Origin: Mycobacterium aquaticum
GTDB taxonomy: Bacteria > Actinomycetota > Actinomycetes > Mycobacteriales > Mycobacteriaceae
Direction: 5' to 3'
NCBI RefSeq assembly: GCF_002086485.1
Contig: NZ_MVHF01000012.1
Span: 1 to 64,000 of the forward strand
Length of the DNA stretch: 64,000 nucleotides
Below, piece by piece: positions 42,499 to 53,451 of the stretch. The translations under genes were made by a program, and so were the position numbers. How positions within the stretch are numbered: position 1 is the first letter of the stretch; each line of letters opens with the position of its first letter. Under the pieces are notes generated by a model that was given only the letters and a program-made list of their open reading frames with translations, did not search any database and was not told the DNA's origin.

Positions 42499-42561
42499 GG
42501 CGAGCAGACGCGGAATCGCATGATTCGCGCCGATTACGTGCGAGTCTGTGTCTGCTCGGCG
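42499..42561. repeat. REP-like hairpin upstream of the AbiEi/DUF559 gene
   Basis: GCGAGCAGAC (42500-42509) pairs imperfectly with GTCTGCTCGGC (42550-42560), and an inner hairpin GAATC-GCAT-GATTC lies at 42513-42526. Part of the same sequence, in opposite orientation, ends the inverted repeat at 43540-43603 on the other side of the gene. It may be an intergenic repeat family of this genome; a fragment, GTCTGCTCG, also appears near 11254. Confidence 0.6.
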
Positions 42562-42648
42562 ACGAGGGGTTATCCACAAGCCTGCGTTCATCCCCAGATT
42601 GCGCAAGTGGTGTCGCAACGAGGGTTCCCGACGGCCGACGATTCGATC

Positions 42649-43536
42649 GTGACCACACCTGCGTTGGCGCTGCTCGAAGAAGTCGGCGGGTTCGCCACCA
42701 CCCGACAACTGCTGAGCGTGATGACGCGTCAACAACTGGACGTCCAAGTGCGCAATGGACAACTGACCCGTGTTTGGTACGGCGTCTACGCCGCGGCACC
42801 GCCGGACTTGATGGGGCGGCTCGCGGCGCTCGACGTGTTCATGGGAGCCAAGGCGGTCGCGTGCCTGGGCACCGCGGCTGCCCTGTACGGGTTCGACTTC
42901 GAGAACACGACGGCAATCCATGTGCTCGATCCGGGTGTGCGCATGCGTCCCACCGTCGGCCTGATGGTTCATCAACGGGTCGGCGCACCGCTGCGACGGG
43001 TGGCCGGACGTCTGGCGACGGCACCGGCGTGGACCGCGGTTGAGATCGCCCGCCAGCTGCCGCGGCCCCGCGCACTCGCCGCCCTCGACGGCGCGCTTCA
43101 CTCAGCGCACTGCACTGCCGCCGACCTCGCCAAGGCCGTGGGCGAACAGCACGGCCGGCGTGGCATCGTCGCGGTGCGCGAGCTCCTGCAATATGCCGAC
43201 GGGCGCGCCGAATCCGCGATGGAAAGCGAGGCCCGCCTCGTCATGATCGATCACGGCCTGCCGCTGCCGGAACTCCAGTACGAGATCCCGGGCCGGCACG
43301 GTCAGATTTGGCGTGTCGACTTCGCGTGGCCGGACGCACTGGTCGCCGCGGAATACGAGGGCCTCGACTGGCACTCCGCGCCCGCCAAGATGATCGAGGA
43401 CAAGATCCGATTCGCCGGTATCCAAGAACAGTCGTGGACCGTCATCCCGATCGTGGCGCAAGACGTTCGTCAATACCCCAGCCGGCTGGCCGATCGCATC
43501 CGATACCACCTCACCGCCGCGCAGCTCGCTGGTTGA
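42649..43536 (+). CDS. AbiEi-like helix-turn-helix plus Vsr/DUF559-type nuclease-fold protein
   Basis: Protein of 295 aa if started at GTG 42649; an earlier ATG at 42520 lies inside the hairpin and is rejected. The N-terminus (GGFATTRQLLSVMTRQQLDV, VWYGVYA) resembles the winged helix of AbiEi antitoxins. The C-terminus resembles very-short-patch-repair-like PD-(D/E)XK folds: SEARLVMIDHGLPLPE, IWRVDFAWPDALVAAEYEG, and a late QDV segment. Mycobacteria carry many solitary copies of this family, and no partner toxin is adjacent. Function is unknown; a nuclease or regulator of mobile DNA is possible. Confidence 0.7.
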   Translation: MTTPALALLEEVGGFATTRQLLSVMTRQQLDVQVRNGQLTRVWYGVYAAAPPDLMGRLAALDVFMGAKAVACLGTAAALYGFDFENTTAIHVLDPGVRMRPTVGLMVHQRVGAPLRRVAGRLATAPAWTAVEIARQLPRPRALAALDGALHSAHCTAADLAKAVGEQHGRRGIVAVRELLQYADGRAESAMESEARLVMIDHGLPLPELQYEIPGRHGQIWRVDFAWPDALVAAEYEGLDWHSAPAKMIEDKIRFAGIQEQSWTVIPIVAQDVRQYPSRLADRIRYHLTAAQLAG

Positions 43537-43539
43537 CGC

Positions 43540-43603
43540 CGCCGAGCAGTCGCAGAATCGCACAAAACCGCCCTCAATAATGCGATTCCCTGTCTGCTCG
43601 GCG
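43540..43603. repeat. Long inverted repeat between convergent genes (likely bidirectional terminator)
   Basis: CGCCGAGCAG (43540-43549) pairs perfectly with CTGCTCGGCG (43594-43603), and the inner arms AATCGCA (43556-43562) and TGCGATT (43581-43587) also pair. It fills the whole gap between the ends of the AbiEi/DUF559 gene and guaB3, so it may terminate both transcripts. Its arms match the hairpin at 42499-42561. Confidence 0.7.
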
Positions 43604-44740
43604 TTAAGACCCGACGGTCAAGCCGACCTTCTGGAACTCCTTGAGGTCGCAGTACCCGGCCTTGGCCATGGCCCGGCGCAGACCGCCGACCAGGTTCAAC
43701 GAGCCGAACGGGTCGTCCGACGGGCCGTTGAGCACGGTGCCCAGTGACGGCCGCTCCCCCATCGCGATCTGCAGCAGGGCGCCGCGCGGCAGCGACGGGT
43801 GCGCCGCGGCGGAAGGCCAGAACCAGCCTCCCCCGAGCGCTTCGGCCGCCGAGGACAACGGGGTCCCCAGCACCACGGCGTCGGCGCCACAGGCGATCGC
43901 CTTGGCCAGGTCGCCCGAGGTGTGGATGTCACCGTCGGCCAGCACGTGCACGTAGCGGCCACCGGTCTCGTCGAGGTACTCGCGGCGGGCGGCGGCGGCA
44001 TCGGCGATCGCCGTGGCCATCGGCACGCTGATACCCAGCACCTCGTCGCTCGTGGTGACGCCCTGGGTGGAGCCGTAACCGACGATGACGCCTGCCGCGC
44101 CGGTACGCATCAGGTGCAGGGCGGTGCGGTGGTCCAGCACGCCGCCGGCCACCACAGGCACGTCGAGCTCGGAGATGAACTTCTTGAGGTTGAGCGGCTC
44201 GCCGTCCTGGGCGACCCGCTCTGCGGAGATAATGGTGCCCTGGATGACCAGCAGGTCGATGCCTGCAGCCACCAGGGCCGGTGTGAGCGCTTGCGCGTTC
44301 TGCGGGCTGACGCGCACCGCCGTGGTCACGCCGGCTTCCCGGATGCGGGCCACCGACTGGCCCAGCAAGTCGGGGTCCAGCGGTGCGGCGTGCAGCTGCT
44401 GCAGCAGGCGGATCGCGGCCGAGGGTTCGGGCTCTTTCGCGGCGGCCTCGATGACCTGGGCGATCTTCTCCTCGACGTCGGCGTGCCTGCCGATCAGGCC
44501 TTCACCGTTGAGCACGCCGAGCCCGCCGAGGCGGCCGAGCTCGATGGCGAACTCCACCGACACCAGCGCATCGGTGGGGTGGGCCACCACGGGGATCTCG
44601 AACCGGTAGGCGTCGAGCTGCCAGGCCGTCGACACGTCTTTCGACGACCGGGTGCGCCGGGACGGCACGATGTTGATGTCGTCGAGTTCGTAGGTCCGGC
44701 GGGCGGTTCTGCCCATGCCGATTTCGACCATGTCACGCAT
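43604..44740 (-). CDS. guaB3: GuaB3, IMP dehydrogenase-family protein
   Basis: Protein of 378 aa, starting MRDMVEIGMGRTARRTYEL; the first ATG at 44740 has AGAGAGG 6 nt upstream. It has the IMPDH/GMP-reductase barrel (GVIVGYGSTQGV, CGADAVVLGTPLSSA) but no CBS pair. The usual catalytic loop GSICTT is replaced by VIQGTIISAER, without the Cys. The M. tuberculosis counterpart Rv3410c does not show IMP dehydrogenase activity, so its role in purine metabolism is unclear. It follows guaB2 after 43 bp in the same operon. Confidence 0.95.
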   Translation of the reverse strand: MRDMVEIGMGRTARRTYELDDINIVPSRRTRSSKDVSTAWQLDAYRFEIPVVAHPTDALVSVEFAIELGRLGGLGVLNGEGLIGRHADVEEKIAQVIEAAAKEPEPSAAIRLLQQLHAAPLDPDLLGQSVARIREAGVTTAVRVSPQNAQALTPALVAAGIDLLVIQGTIISAERVAQDGEPLNLKKFISELDVPVVAGGVLDHRTALHLMRTGAAGVIVGYGSTQGVTTSDEVLGISVPMATAIADAAAARREYLDETGGRYVHVLADGDIHTSGDLAKAIACGADAVVLGTPLSSAAEALGGGWFWPSAAAHPSLPRGALLQIAMGERPSLGTVLNGPSDDPFGSLNLVGGLRRAMAKAGYCDLKEFQKVGLTVGS

Positions 44741-44783
44741 GACGAGCCTCTCTTGTGCGTGTGCTTCGGCGCGCGAGCGCCCG

Positions 44784-46912
<2,129 letters not shown>

Positions 46913-46922
<10 letters not shown>

Positions 46923-48121
46923 CCGCCGCCGCCAAGGCCCAGCCCGGGTAACCCGGGAATCTCGATGACCGTCGTCACCGGCAGCTGAGGTACGGCCGCG
47001 CGCCCTGGTGGCGTGCCGGCACCTTGCTGCTGCTGCGGCGCCTCTTCGCCGTGCTGCGCTGCCCCGTCACCACCGGTCGACCCGCCGCGCGCCGGGGCGG
47101 TCACCGTAGGCTCGGCGGCCGGGGGAACACTCACCGTCGGCATGGTCGTGGTCTGGGTATGCGTCGGTGCCTGCACCACGGACGATGGCACCGTGGACAC
47201 CGCCGACGACGGCGTCACCTCCGGGTGTGGACTGGGTGACGACGGCACTGTGGTGCTGCTCGGCGACGACGGCGCGGCGGACAGCGAGGTCTCGGTCGAC
47301 GCCGACGGGGCGGGCGAGCCCGATGTCGGGGACGACGACGGCGACCCCGGTGTGTCGGACGGCGACGTGGTGTCCGACGGCACCGGGCTGGTGCTGGTCG
47401 GCACCGAGGTCGACGGCGCCGACGTCGACGGCGTGCTCGTCGGGGATGACGTGTCGGACCCGTTCGGACTGCTCTGCGTCGCAGGCACCTGGGGCAGCAC
47501 GATCGGCGGCGCGTTCGGCGGCACCGTCGCGTTCGGGTCGCGGTTCTCGACCTTGACCGACAACTGCTGCAGCTGATCGACCAGCTGCTGCTTGCGCTGG
47601 GTGTCGTCGACGGTCGCCACCGTGGTGGTGACGGTGCTCAACTTCTCCTGCGCCGCCTGCCACTGCCCTTGGTCGATGAGCTGCTGAACCTGCGCGAGTT
47701 CCGCGGAGGCCAGCTCGACGTTCACGTCGCGGGTGGGCCGTTCGCCGAACAGCGTGGTGCGCATGCCGTACAGGGCGTCACCGGGGCCTGCGCCATAGAC
47801 GGCCGCGCCGAACCCACCCAGGCACAGCACCGCCGCCGCGACCGAGCCCACCAACGCCAGGGGCAGCCGTGGGCGCCTGCCCCTGGTACCGCGGTCCAGG
47901 GCAGCGATCGCGTCGCGCGTCGTCACGACACCGGAGGTGGGACGCCGCGCCTCGTCGCGCCAGCCGGCGAGCAGCTGGGCCAGTTCGGCCTCTGCAGGGT
48001 CGGTTGCGTACACCTGGTGTTCCAGCGAGAGCGCCTCGATGAACCGGTCGGTGCGGTTGATCTCGTTGAGTGAGGGATCGCCACCATTGGACGTCCAGCG
48101 GCCGAAGTCAGGCATAGTCAC
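46913..48121 (-). CDS. rsdA: Anti-sigma-D factor RsdA
   Basis: Protein of 402 aa counted from GTG 48121; an ATG at 48115 is equally possible. Residues ~1-70 are the sigma-binding region (NRTDRFIEALSLEHQVYATD, LAQLLAGWRDEAR). One transmembrane helix follows (~80-105). The long outer part (~190-400) is very rich in Ser, Thr and Pro, flexible and probably glycosylated. In M. tuberculosis RsdA holds SigD inactive and is removed by ClpC1P2. The start overlaps the end of sigD by 14 bp, so both are made together. Compared with M. tuberculosis the low-complexity region seems extended, which I cannot verify here. Confidence 0.9.
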
Positions 48122-48686
48122 GTCCCGTCGCCATGACTTCGGACTTCAGCCGATTCAGCGCCCGGTGCTGGGCCACACGAACCGCGCCGGGAGTGCTGCC
48201 GACGGCCTCTGCGGTCTCTTCGGCGCTCATGCCGACGACGACCCGCAGGATGAGGATTTCGCGCTGTTTCTCCGGCAGCACCGACAGCAGCTTCGCCATC
48301 CGTGCCGATGACTCGGAATCGAGGGCGGACTGTTCGGGGCCCGCGTCCAGCGAGTAGCGCTCCGGCACCGCATCGGTCGGTTCAGCCCGGTTCCGGGCCG
48401 CCGCGCGATGCGCGTCAGCAACTTTGTGCGCGGCGATGCCATACACGAAGGCCAGGAACGGTCGTCCCTGATCCTTGTAGCGCGGCAGCGCCGTAATGGC
48501 GGCCAAGCACACCTCCTGCGCAACGTCATCCGCTGAAAGACCACTTCGCTCGGTCGTGCCGACCCGCGCCCGGACGTAGCGAACGATGATCGGCCGGATG
48601 ATCTCCAGGACTTCCTGAAGCGCATTCCGATCGCCGGCCACAGCCTCAGCAACGACAGCGTCGAGACGGTCTCCCGAACTTGTCAT
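48108..48686 (-). CDS. sigD: ECF-type RNA polymerase sigma factor SigD
   Basis: Protein of 192 aa from ATG 48686. Region 2 is visible as GLSADDVAQEVCLAAITALPRY with the DNA-melting segment following (LAFVYGIAAHKVADAHR), and region 4 as LPEKQREILILRVVVGMSAEE plus GSTPGAVRVAQHRALNRLK. It directs transcription of a starvation and lipid-related regulon in mycobacteria. It is followed by the overlapping anti-sigma gene rsdA. The best ribosome site (GGAG) is 12 nt upstream, somewhat far. The upstream frame stays open to 48902 but lacks protein-like sequence. Confidence 0.93.
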   Translation of the reverse strand: MTSSGDRLDAVVAEAVAGDRNALQEVLEIIRPIIVRYVRARVGTTERSGLSADDVAQEVCLAAITALPRYKDQGRPFLAFVYGIAAHKVADAHRAAARNRAEPTDAVPERYSLDAGPEQSALDSESSARMAKLLSVLPEKQREILILRVVVGMSAEETAEAVGSTPGAVRVAQHRALNRLKSEVMATGRDYA

Positions 48687-48775
48687 CGTGGGCGGTATCT
48701 CCAGCGTTACTTGGCACCGACACTCGCAGGCGCTTGGTTGAGCTAAACAATAACGATCGGCGCGGGGCGACCGGA

Positions 48776-49585
48776 TCAGTCGCCGGACCAGACCCCGCCT
48801 CTGCGACGCACTGTATCGGCGCTGACGTCGCGGATCGTGCCGACTTGCGCGGGTGAGTGGGCCGCACTGCCGATGTCGGCCAGCAGACAGGCTAGCGCCC
48901 ATCGCAGCGGGACGAGACCGAGCTTCTCGGTGGCCGCCAGTGCGGCGTCCGCGACGACCCGGGCTCGGTCCGGCTGACCGGCACTACACAGCGCGGCCGC
49001 CAACACGACGTCGGACTTCACCGCGTGCCGCGCCGACGGGTATCCGGCGGCCGCCTCGACGCCGCGTTCGGCGTGGCTGACCGCCATGGCCCCGTCACCG
49101 CGCATCATCGCCAACTCCGCACTGACCCATGCCAGGCGCACCACCAGGCGCCCACGGCGCTCGCAGACCACCGAATCGGCCCGCTCCAGCAGCCGAGCCG
49201 ACAAGGCGAACCGGCCGACTCCGAGTGCATCGGCGGCCAGGCCGATCAAGGCATCGGCCGGGGCCTCCGGATCTGCGGCATCCTCTCCCCCGCTGAGCGC
49301 CCACGCGCGGCCGTCGGCACCGCGCGCGCCGTTGTGACCGCCGAGCTGCCGCAGGAACGACGCCCGGGTGCTGAGGCTCAGCGACAGCAACGGCCCGGAG
49401 CCCACACTGCGCTCGATCACCGACAGCTCGGCCAGCGCGCTGGCGTAGCGCCCCTGACCGCCCGCGGCCACGGCGCGCAGCCATCGGTCTCGCGGTGTCT
49501 CCGCATTCGGCAGCGGCCAGCGGCCCGGCTCGTCTCCGAACGCGGCGTTCGCCAGCACGGTTGCTGCCTCGGTGGTGGTGCTCAT
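48776..49585 (-). CDS. Helical repeat (TPR-like) protein, Rv3415c-like
   Basis: Protein of 269 aa, almost entirely alpha-helical and Ala/Leu-rich, with repeated patterns such as ALAELSVIERSVG, ALSARLLERADSVV, MAVSHAERGVEAAAG and RARVVADAALAATEKLG that look like TPR helices. It occupies the Rv3415c position between sigD and whiB3 and is upstream of sigD in the same direction, so it may be co-transcribed. Function unknown; a protein-protein interaction scaffold is likely. It ends in a basic stretch, DTVRRRGG. Confidence 0.82.
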   Translation of the reverse strand: MSTTTEAATVLANAAFGDEPGRWPLPNAETPRDRWLRAVAAGGQGRYASALAELSVIERSVGSGPLLSLSLSTRASFLRQLGGHNGARGADGRAWALSGGEDAADPEAPADALIGLAADALGVGRFALSARLLERADSVVCERRGRLVVRLAWVSAELAMMRGDGAMAVSHAERGVEAAAGYPSARHAVKSDVVLAAALCSAGQPDRARVVADAALAATEKLGLVPLRWALACLLADIGSAAHSPAQVGTIRDVSADTVRRRGGVWSGD

Positions 49586-50017
49586 CGGTTTGCGACGCTA
49601 TCAACGTCGCGCAAATGCCGGGTCCACGGGAACCCGATACCGCGAGGTACGGATAAAAGATATTGCCGAATCGGCATTCGTTAACAATTGATGCCTGCAA
49701 CGTTAATAAGACGTCAACTGCCGGGCCGCGACGATCAAAGCCTGGTGTTGCCACAGCCGCTTCGAACAGCGGAAACATCATCAGATCAGCGAGGCCATAA
49801 CACAGTTCCCGCGGCGCACGCATCACAATGATGAACGTGATGTAAATTCTCGACCTGCGGATATGTCATTGAGCACACGCTCAGGCTATTGACGCGAATT
49901 AATGAGCGCCCCTAGTTTGTGTGCACGAGTAGTCATCGGCGACATGTGCTCAGTTCGGTACCACCAACTCACGCACGCTCAGTAATCGGAATGGGCGCGC
50001 AGAGAGGGGCTTCCTCC
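49586..50017. other. 432-bp intergenic region upstream of whiB3
   Basis: No coding sequence is convincing here. The GC content falls visibly around 49655-49720 and 49830-49915 (for example ATTAATGAG, TAACAATTG), as in promoter-rich DNA. It must hold promoters for the divergent Rv3415c-like gene and for whiB3, and the best sigma-A-like match is listed separately. In M. tuberculosis whiB3 also has a long regulatory upstream region. Confidence 0.6.
49889..49918 (+). promoter_or_regulatory. Candidate whiB3 promoter
   Basis: TTGACG (49889-49894) and TAGTTT (49913-49918) are separated by 18 bp, a fair fit to the mycobacterial sigma-A pattern. A transcript starting near 49925 would have a leader of about 90 nt before the whiB3 start. 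Confidence 0.5.
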
Positions 50018-50308
50018 ATGCCACAGCCGCAGCAGCTACCCGGACCCAATGCGGACATCTGGGATTGGCAGATGCAAGGACTTTGCCGGGGCGTCGATTC
50101 CTCGGTGTTCTTCCATCCCGACGGGGAACGCGGACGGGCCCGCGCCCAGCGCGAGTTGCGCGCCAAGGAGATGTGCCGCAGTTGCCCCGTGATCACGCAG
50201 TGCCGCTCGCATGCGCTGGCCGTCGCCGAGCCCTACGGCATCTGGGGTGGGCTCAGCGAATCCGAGCGCGAAATCCTACTGAAGCGCGGCGTCCGCCGAA
50301 CCGCCTGA
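50018..50308 (+). CDS. whiB3: WhiB3 iron-sulfur redox regulator
   Basis: Protein of 96 aa from ATG 50018, starting MPQPQQLPGPNADIWDWQMQ, nearly the same as WhiB3 (Rv3416). The four cluster-binding cysteines are C23, C53, C56 and C62, followed by the beta-turn GIWGGLSE and the basic tail KRGVRRTA that contacts DNA. The [4Fe-4S] protein senses oxygen, NO and redox state and binds the principal sigma factor to regulate lipid synthesis and redox balance. AGAGAGGGG lies upstream. A strong terminator follows, so it is a single-gene transcript. Confidence 0.95.
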   Translation: MPQPQQLPGPNADIWDWQMQGLCRGVDSSVFFHPDGERGRARAQRELRAKEMCRSCPVITQCRSHALAVAEPYGIWGGLSESEREILLKRGVRRTA

Positions 50309-50325
50309 CTTCAGCAAACGAGAAG

Positions 50326-50358
50326 GGCCCTCATTCCGCAATGGGATGAGGGCCTTTT
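50326..50358 (+). terminator. Rho-independent terminator of whiB3
   Basis: GGCCCTCATTCC and GGGATGAGGGCC form a 12-bp stem (one G-T pair, 5-nt loop), followed directly by TTTT. It lies 17 bp after the whiB3 stop. Confidence 0.85.
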
Positions 50359-50486
50359 GCTGCGCGCGGCCTACGAATATCTCCATCACCGATCAGAACC
50401 GACGCTGCCGGCCGAACTCTGAGGTCTACTGTGACGCAGTGCTTCGATGGCCAACCGGGCATCCCAACGCGACAGGAGGGTAGACC

Positions 50487-52334
50487 ATCAAGGACATCGC
50501 CGACTTCTTGGCTGCCCACGATCCTTACGACCGCCTCGGCGAAAAGGACGTGAACCGGCTGGCCGCCACGGTCGAAGTCGAGTACTTCTCCGCCGGGACC
50601 GTCATCGTCCAAGCCGAATCCGACACGCTGCGGCGACTTTTCGTCGTCCGCACCGGCAGCGTCGAGGTCACCGACCGCGGACGCGTCGTCGACGTGCTCG
50701 GTCCCGGCGACACCTTCGGCCACATCTCGGTGTTCACCGGACAGCCGCCTCCGCTCACGGTGCGGGCCGCCGAGGACACGCTCTGCTATCTGCTCGACAA
50801 TCCCCGCGATGTCCTCGAACACCCCGAGCGACTGTCCTTCTCGTACTACGGGGATCAGATCGCCCGTGCCCGGCTGATCTCCTCCGGCGGTACCTTCAGT
50901 CAGCTCGAGCGGCCCATCGGCGCCGTCATGCACCCCATCACCTGGTGTGAGCCTTCTGAGTCCATTCGTGACGTCGCGCGGCGGATGACCGACGACCACC
51001 GATCATGCGCGGTATTCCAGCGCGGCGACGACATCGGGATCGTCACCGACGACGACTTCCGCCGCAGGGTGGTCACCGGCGAGGTCGGCATCGACGCCCC
51101 CATCGACACCATCGCGTCCTTGCCCGCCATCGTCATGTCGGCCGACCGTACTGTCGGCGCGGGATATCTGCTGATGTACGAGCGCGGCATTCACCACCTC
51201 GTCGTCGTCGACGGCGCCAGCGGCAGCCCGGTCGGCATCGCCCGAGTGGTCGACATGGTGGCCGGCGAAGTCCGCCATCCGCTGGTGATCCGCACGGCAA
51301 CGGGTGCGGCCGCCAATCTCGATCAATTGCGCGACGCCGCAGCCATGCTCACGCCCACCATGCTCGAGCTGTGGGACACCGGGGTGCCCGCCGATCACTT
51401 CGGATCGCTCCTGGCGGCGATGATCGAGGCGATCGTCGCCAAGGCCATCGAGCTCACCGCCACCTCACCGCCACTGCCCGACCTGGACTGCGCCTGGATG
51501 CTGCTCGGGTCGGTCGGCCGGCGGGAACCGCTGCCCAACTCCGACGTCGACAGCGCCCTGGCCTGGGTCACCCGCTCACCCGACGATGCCGAGCCCGACA
51601 GGGCGATCGTCAGCGCCGCAACCGAACCGGTGATGGAGGCCCTGGAAAGCTGCGGGCTGCGCACATGTCCGCAGGGGCTCAACGCGTCCTTCCCGTTGTT
51701 CAACCGGTCGGTGTCCGGGTGGCGGGCGGCGGCAGAACGCTGGCGCCAGAATCCGGGCAACGTCGGCGAACTTTTGTTGGCCGCAACCATGCTCGACGCG
51801 CGGCCGATCACCCGTCCCATCCTGACCCGTCCCATGCGCACCGCCCTGATCTCGGGGGTGGGACGCGCACAATTCACCCGCGCCCTGACCAGACTGTCCA
51901 TCGCGAGCCGTCCCCCGCGGGGATTCGTGCGCGGATTCGTCGCCGACCACTTCGGCGAACACAAGAACCGCCTCAACATCAAAAAGGCCGGCATGCGCCC
52001 GATCGTGACCATGGCCCAGGCGCTGGCCTTGCAGACCGGGGACCTGAGCGGTTCCACCACCGATCGACTCGACCGGGCGCGCCGCGCAGGCCTGCTCAAT
52101 GTCGACGACGCCGAATCACTCAAAACCGCCTTCACGCTGTGCTACCAGCTGTCGGTCGACACCCAGATGCGCGCATTGCGTGACGGCAAACCCATCGAAC
52201 CGACGGTTGCTCCGTCCGATCTGGACAGCCTGGAATTGCGTCACCTGCGCGACGCTTTCCGCGTCATCGCCGCCGTACAGGACAAGCTGGCAGGCCGCTG
52301 GCCCTACGGACTCGGCGATATCGGCCATGCGTAA
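50487..52334 (+). CDS. cNMP-binding, CBS-pair and DUF294 nucleotidyltransferase-like protein
   Basis: Protein of 615 aa if it starts at ATC 50487, which has AGGAGG exactly 7 nt upstream and would encode the expected (M)KDIADFLAAHDPYDRL. A TTG at 50508 is the first conventional start but lacks a ribosome site. Domains: cyclic-nucleotide-binding (~15-125), two CBS domains (~140-265), DUF294 nucleotidyltransferase-like region (LLGSVGRREPLPNSDVDSALAW, ~335-355) and a helical C-terminal DUF294 domain. The GSxxR and DxD pattern resembles GlnD-type nucleotidyltransferases. The family often sits next to a DnaQ-like exonuclease, as here (8-bp overlap). A nucleotide-signal-controlled enzyme is inferred. 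Confidence 0.8.
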   Translation: MKDIADFLAAHDPYDRLGEKDVNRLAATVEVEYFSAGTVIVQAESDTLRRLFVVRTGSVEVTDRGRVVDVLGPGDTFGHISVFTGQPPPLTVRAAEDTLCYLLDNPRDVLEHPERLSFSYYGDQIARARLISSGGTFSQLERPIGAVMHPITWCEPSESIRDVARRMTDDHRSCAVFQRGDDIGIVTDDDFRRRVVTGEVGIDAPIDTIASLPAIVMSADRTVGAGYLLMYERGIHHLVVVDGASGSPVGIARVVDMVAGEVRHPLVIRTATGAAANLDQLRDAAAMLTPTMLELWDTGVPADHFGSLLAAMIEAIVAKAIELTATSPPLPDLDCAWMLLGSVGRREPLPNSDVDSALAWVTRSPDDAEPDRAIVSAATEPVMEALESCGLRTCPQGLNASFPLFNRSVSGWRAAAERWRQNPGNVGELLLAATMLDARPITRPILTRPMRTALISGVGRAQFTRALTRLSIASRPPRGFVRGFVADHFGEHKNRLNIKKAGMRPIVTMAQALALQTGDLSGSTTDRLDRARRAGLLNVDDAESLKTAFTLCYQLSVDTQMRALRDGKPIEPTVAPSDLDSLELRHLRDAFRVIAAVQDKLAGRWPYGLGDIGHA

Positions 52335-52983
52335 CGTGCTGTCGCGCAAGTATTTCGACCGCAGGGACCGTGGCGGTACGCGGTCGTGGCGCGATGACGA
52401 ACTGTGGGTGGTCGATCTGGAGACGACCGGGCTGAACCTGCGCAGCGACAAGATCATCTCCTATGGCGCCATCCCGATCCACCACGGACGCATCCTGATG
52501 GCTCGCGCCACCTACGGCCTGGTGCACATCGCCGAAGCCGTTCCAGCGCCCTCGGCCTGTATCCACGGCATCCGCACCCAGGACCTCGCCGCGGCACCGC
52601 CGATCAAAGATGCCGTCGCACAACTGCACACGCTCATCGGCGATCGCCCGATCATCGCCCATTGCGCCGTCATCGAACGCACGCTGCTGCGCCGTGCCTA
52701 TCGCGGCTGTGGTCGGCGTCTGACCAATCAGTTCATCGACACCGCTCCGCTGGCCGCACGGGCCCTTCAAGTCCAGGTCAAGGAAGGTGCCATCTCGCTC
52801 GAATACGCGGCCACAAAGTTGGGCGTCCCCGTCCACACGCCCCATCACGCATTGGGCGACGCCGTCACCACCGCCAACCTGTTCGTGGCCCTGGCCAGTC
52901 GCCTGGAGCAACAGCTCGGCACGACGCCGCTGAGCACGGCTGCGCTCATCGAGACCTCGACCCACCAAAAACACGAGAAGTAA
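52327..52983 (+). CDS. DnaQ-like 3'-5' exonuclease (DEDDh family)
   Basis: Protein of 218 aa from ATG 52327, overlapping the DUF294 gene by 8 bp. Exonuclease motifs: ExoI VVDLETTGL (Asp and Glu), ExoII IIAHCAVIERTLL, where a Glu stands at the usual Asp position, and ExoIII HHALGDAVTTA (His and Asp). The fold is that of DNA polymerase III epsilon, though this gene is not the replicative subunit. Pairing with cNMP/CBS/DUF294 proteins is a recurring arrangement in bacteria. The substrate may be DNA or a small RNA. OsmC follows after 9 bp, so it may be in the same operon. Confidence 0.85.
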   Translation: MRNVLSRKYFDRRDRGGTRSWRDDELWVVDLETTGLNLRSDKIISYGAIPIHHGRILMARATYGLVHIAEAVPAPSACIHGIRTQDLAAAPPIKDAVAQLHTLIGDRPIIAHCAVIERTLLRRAYRGCGRRLTNQFIDTAPLAARALQVQVKEGAISLEYAATKLGVPVHTPHHALGDAVTTANLFVALASRLEQQLGTTPLSTAALIETSTHQKHEK

Positions 52984-52992
52984 GGACCTTCC

Positions 52993-53427
52993 ATGGCAAC
53001 GACCGATGTAACCGTCACCGAAACCGGCCCGGGAACCTACACGCAGGAGATCACCGCCGGACGCCACCAGTTCCTCGCCGATGAACCACTGCCCGTCGGT
53101 GACGATGCGGGCCCGAACCCGTACGACTTCGTCCTCGCCGGGCTCGGCGCCTGTACCTCGATGACGGTGCGGATGTACGCCGACCGCAAGGGCTGGCCAC
53201 TGGAACGTGTCCGCGTGACCCTGCGGCATTCCCGTATCCACGCCAAAGACTGCGCCGAATGCGAGACGAAACTCGGAATGCTCGATCAGATCGACCGCGA
53301 GATCGAGTTGATCGGCGACCTCGACGACGACCAACGACAAAGGCTGATGGCCATCGCCGAACGCTGCCCGGTGCACCAAACCCTGACCTCGGAGGTCCGC
53401 ATCAGCACGACCGCGGTGACGCCCTGA
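52993..53427 (+). CDS. OsmC-family protein
   Basis: Protein of 144 aa with GGACC upstream. The family cysteines are present in [20 protein letters not shown] (~residue 54) and [10 protein letters not shown] (~residue 124). These form the redox-active pair of OsmC/Ohr-type thiol peroxidases, which reduce organic hydroperoxides. The central insert [13 protein letters not shown] contains two more cysteines and is typical of the YhfA-like OsmC subgroup. It follows the exonuclease gene by 9 bp. Confidence 0.88.
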   Translation: MATTDVTVTETGPGTYTQEITAGRHQFLADEPLPVGDDAGPNPYDFVLAGLGACTSMTVRMYADRKGWPLERVRVTLRHSRIHAKDCAECETKLGMLDQIDREIELIGDLDDDQRQRLMAIAERCPVHQTLTSEVRISTTAVTP

Positions 53428-53451
53428 GCGAGGGTCTCAGCCATCTCGTCC

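Noticed and set aside
48687..48902. N-terminal extension of SigD
   Set aside because: The extra 72 residues are Arg/Ser-rich and overlap the end of the Rv3415c-like gene; the sigma domain starts after ATG 48686.
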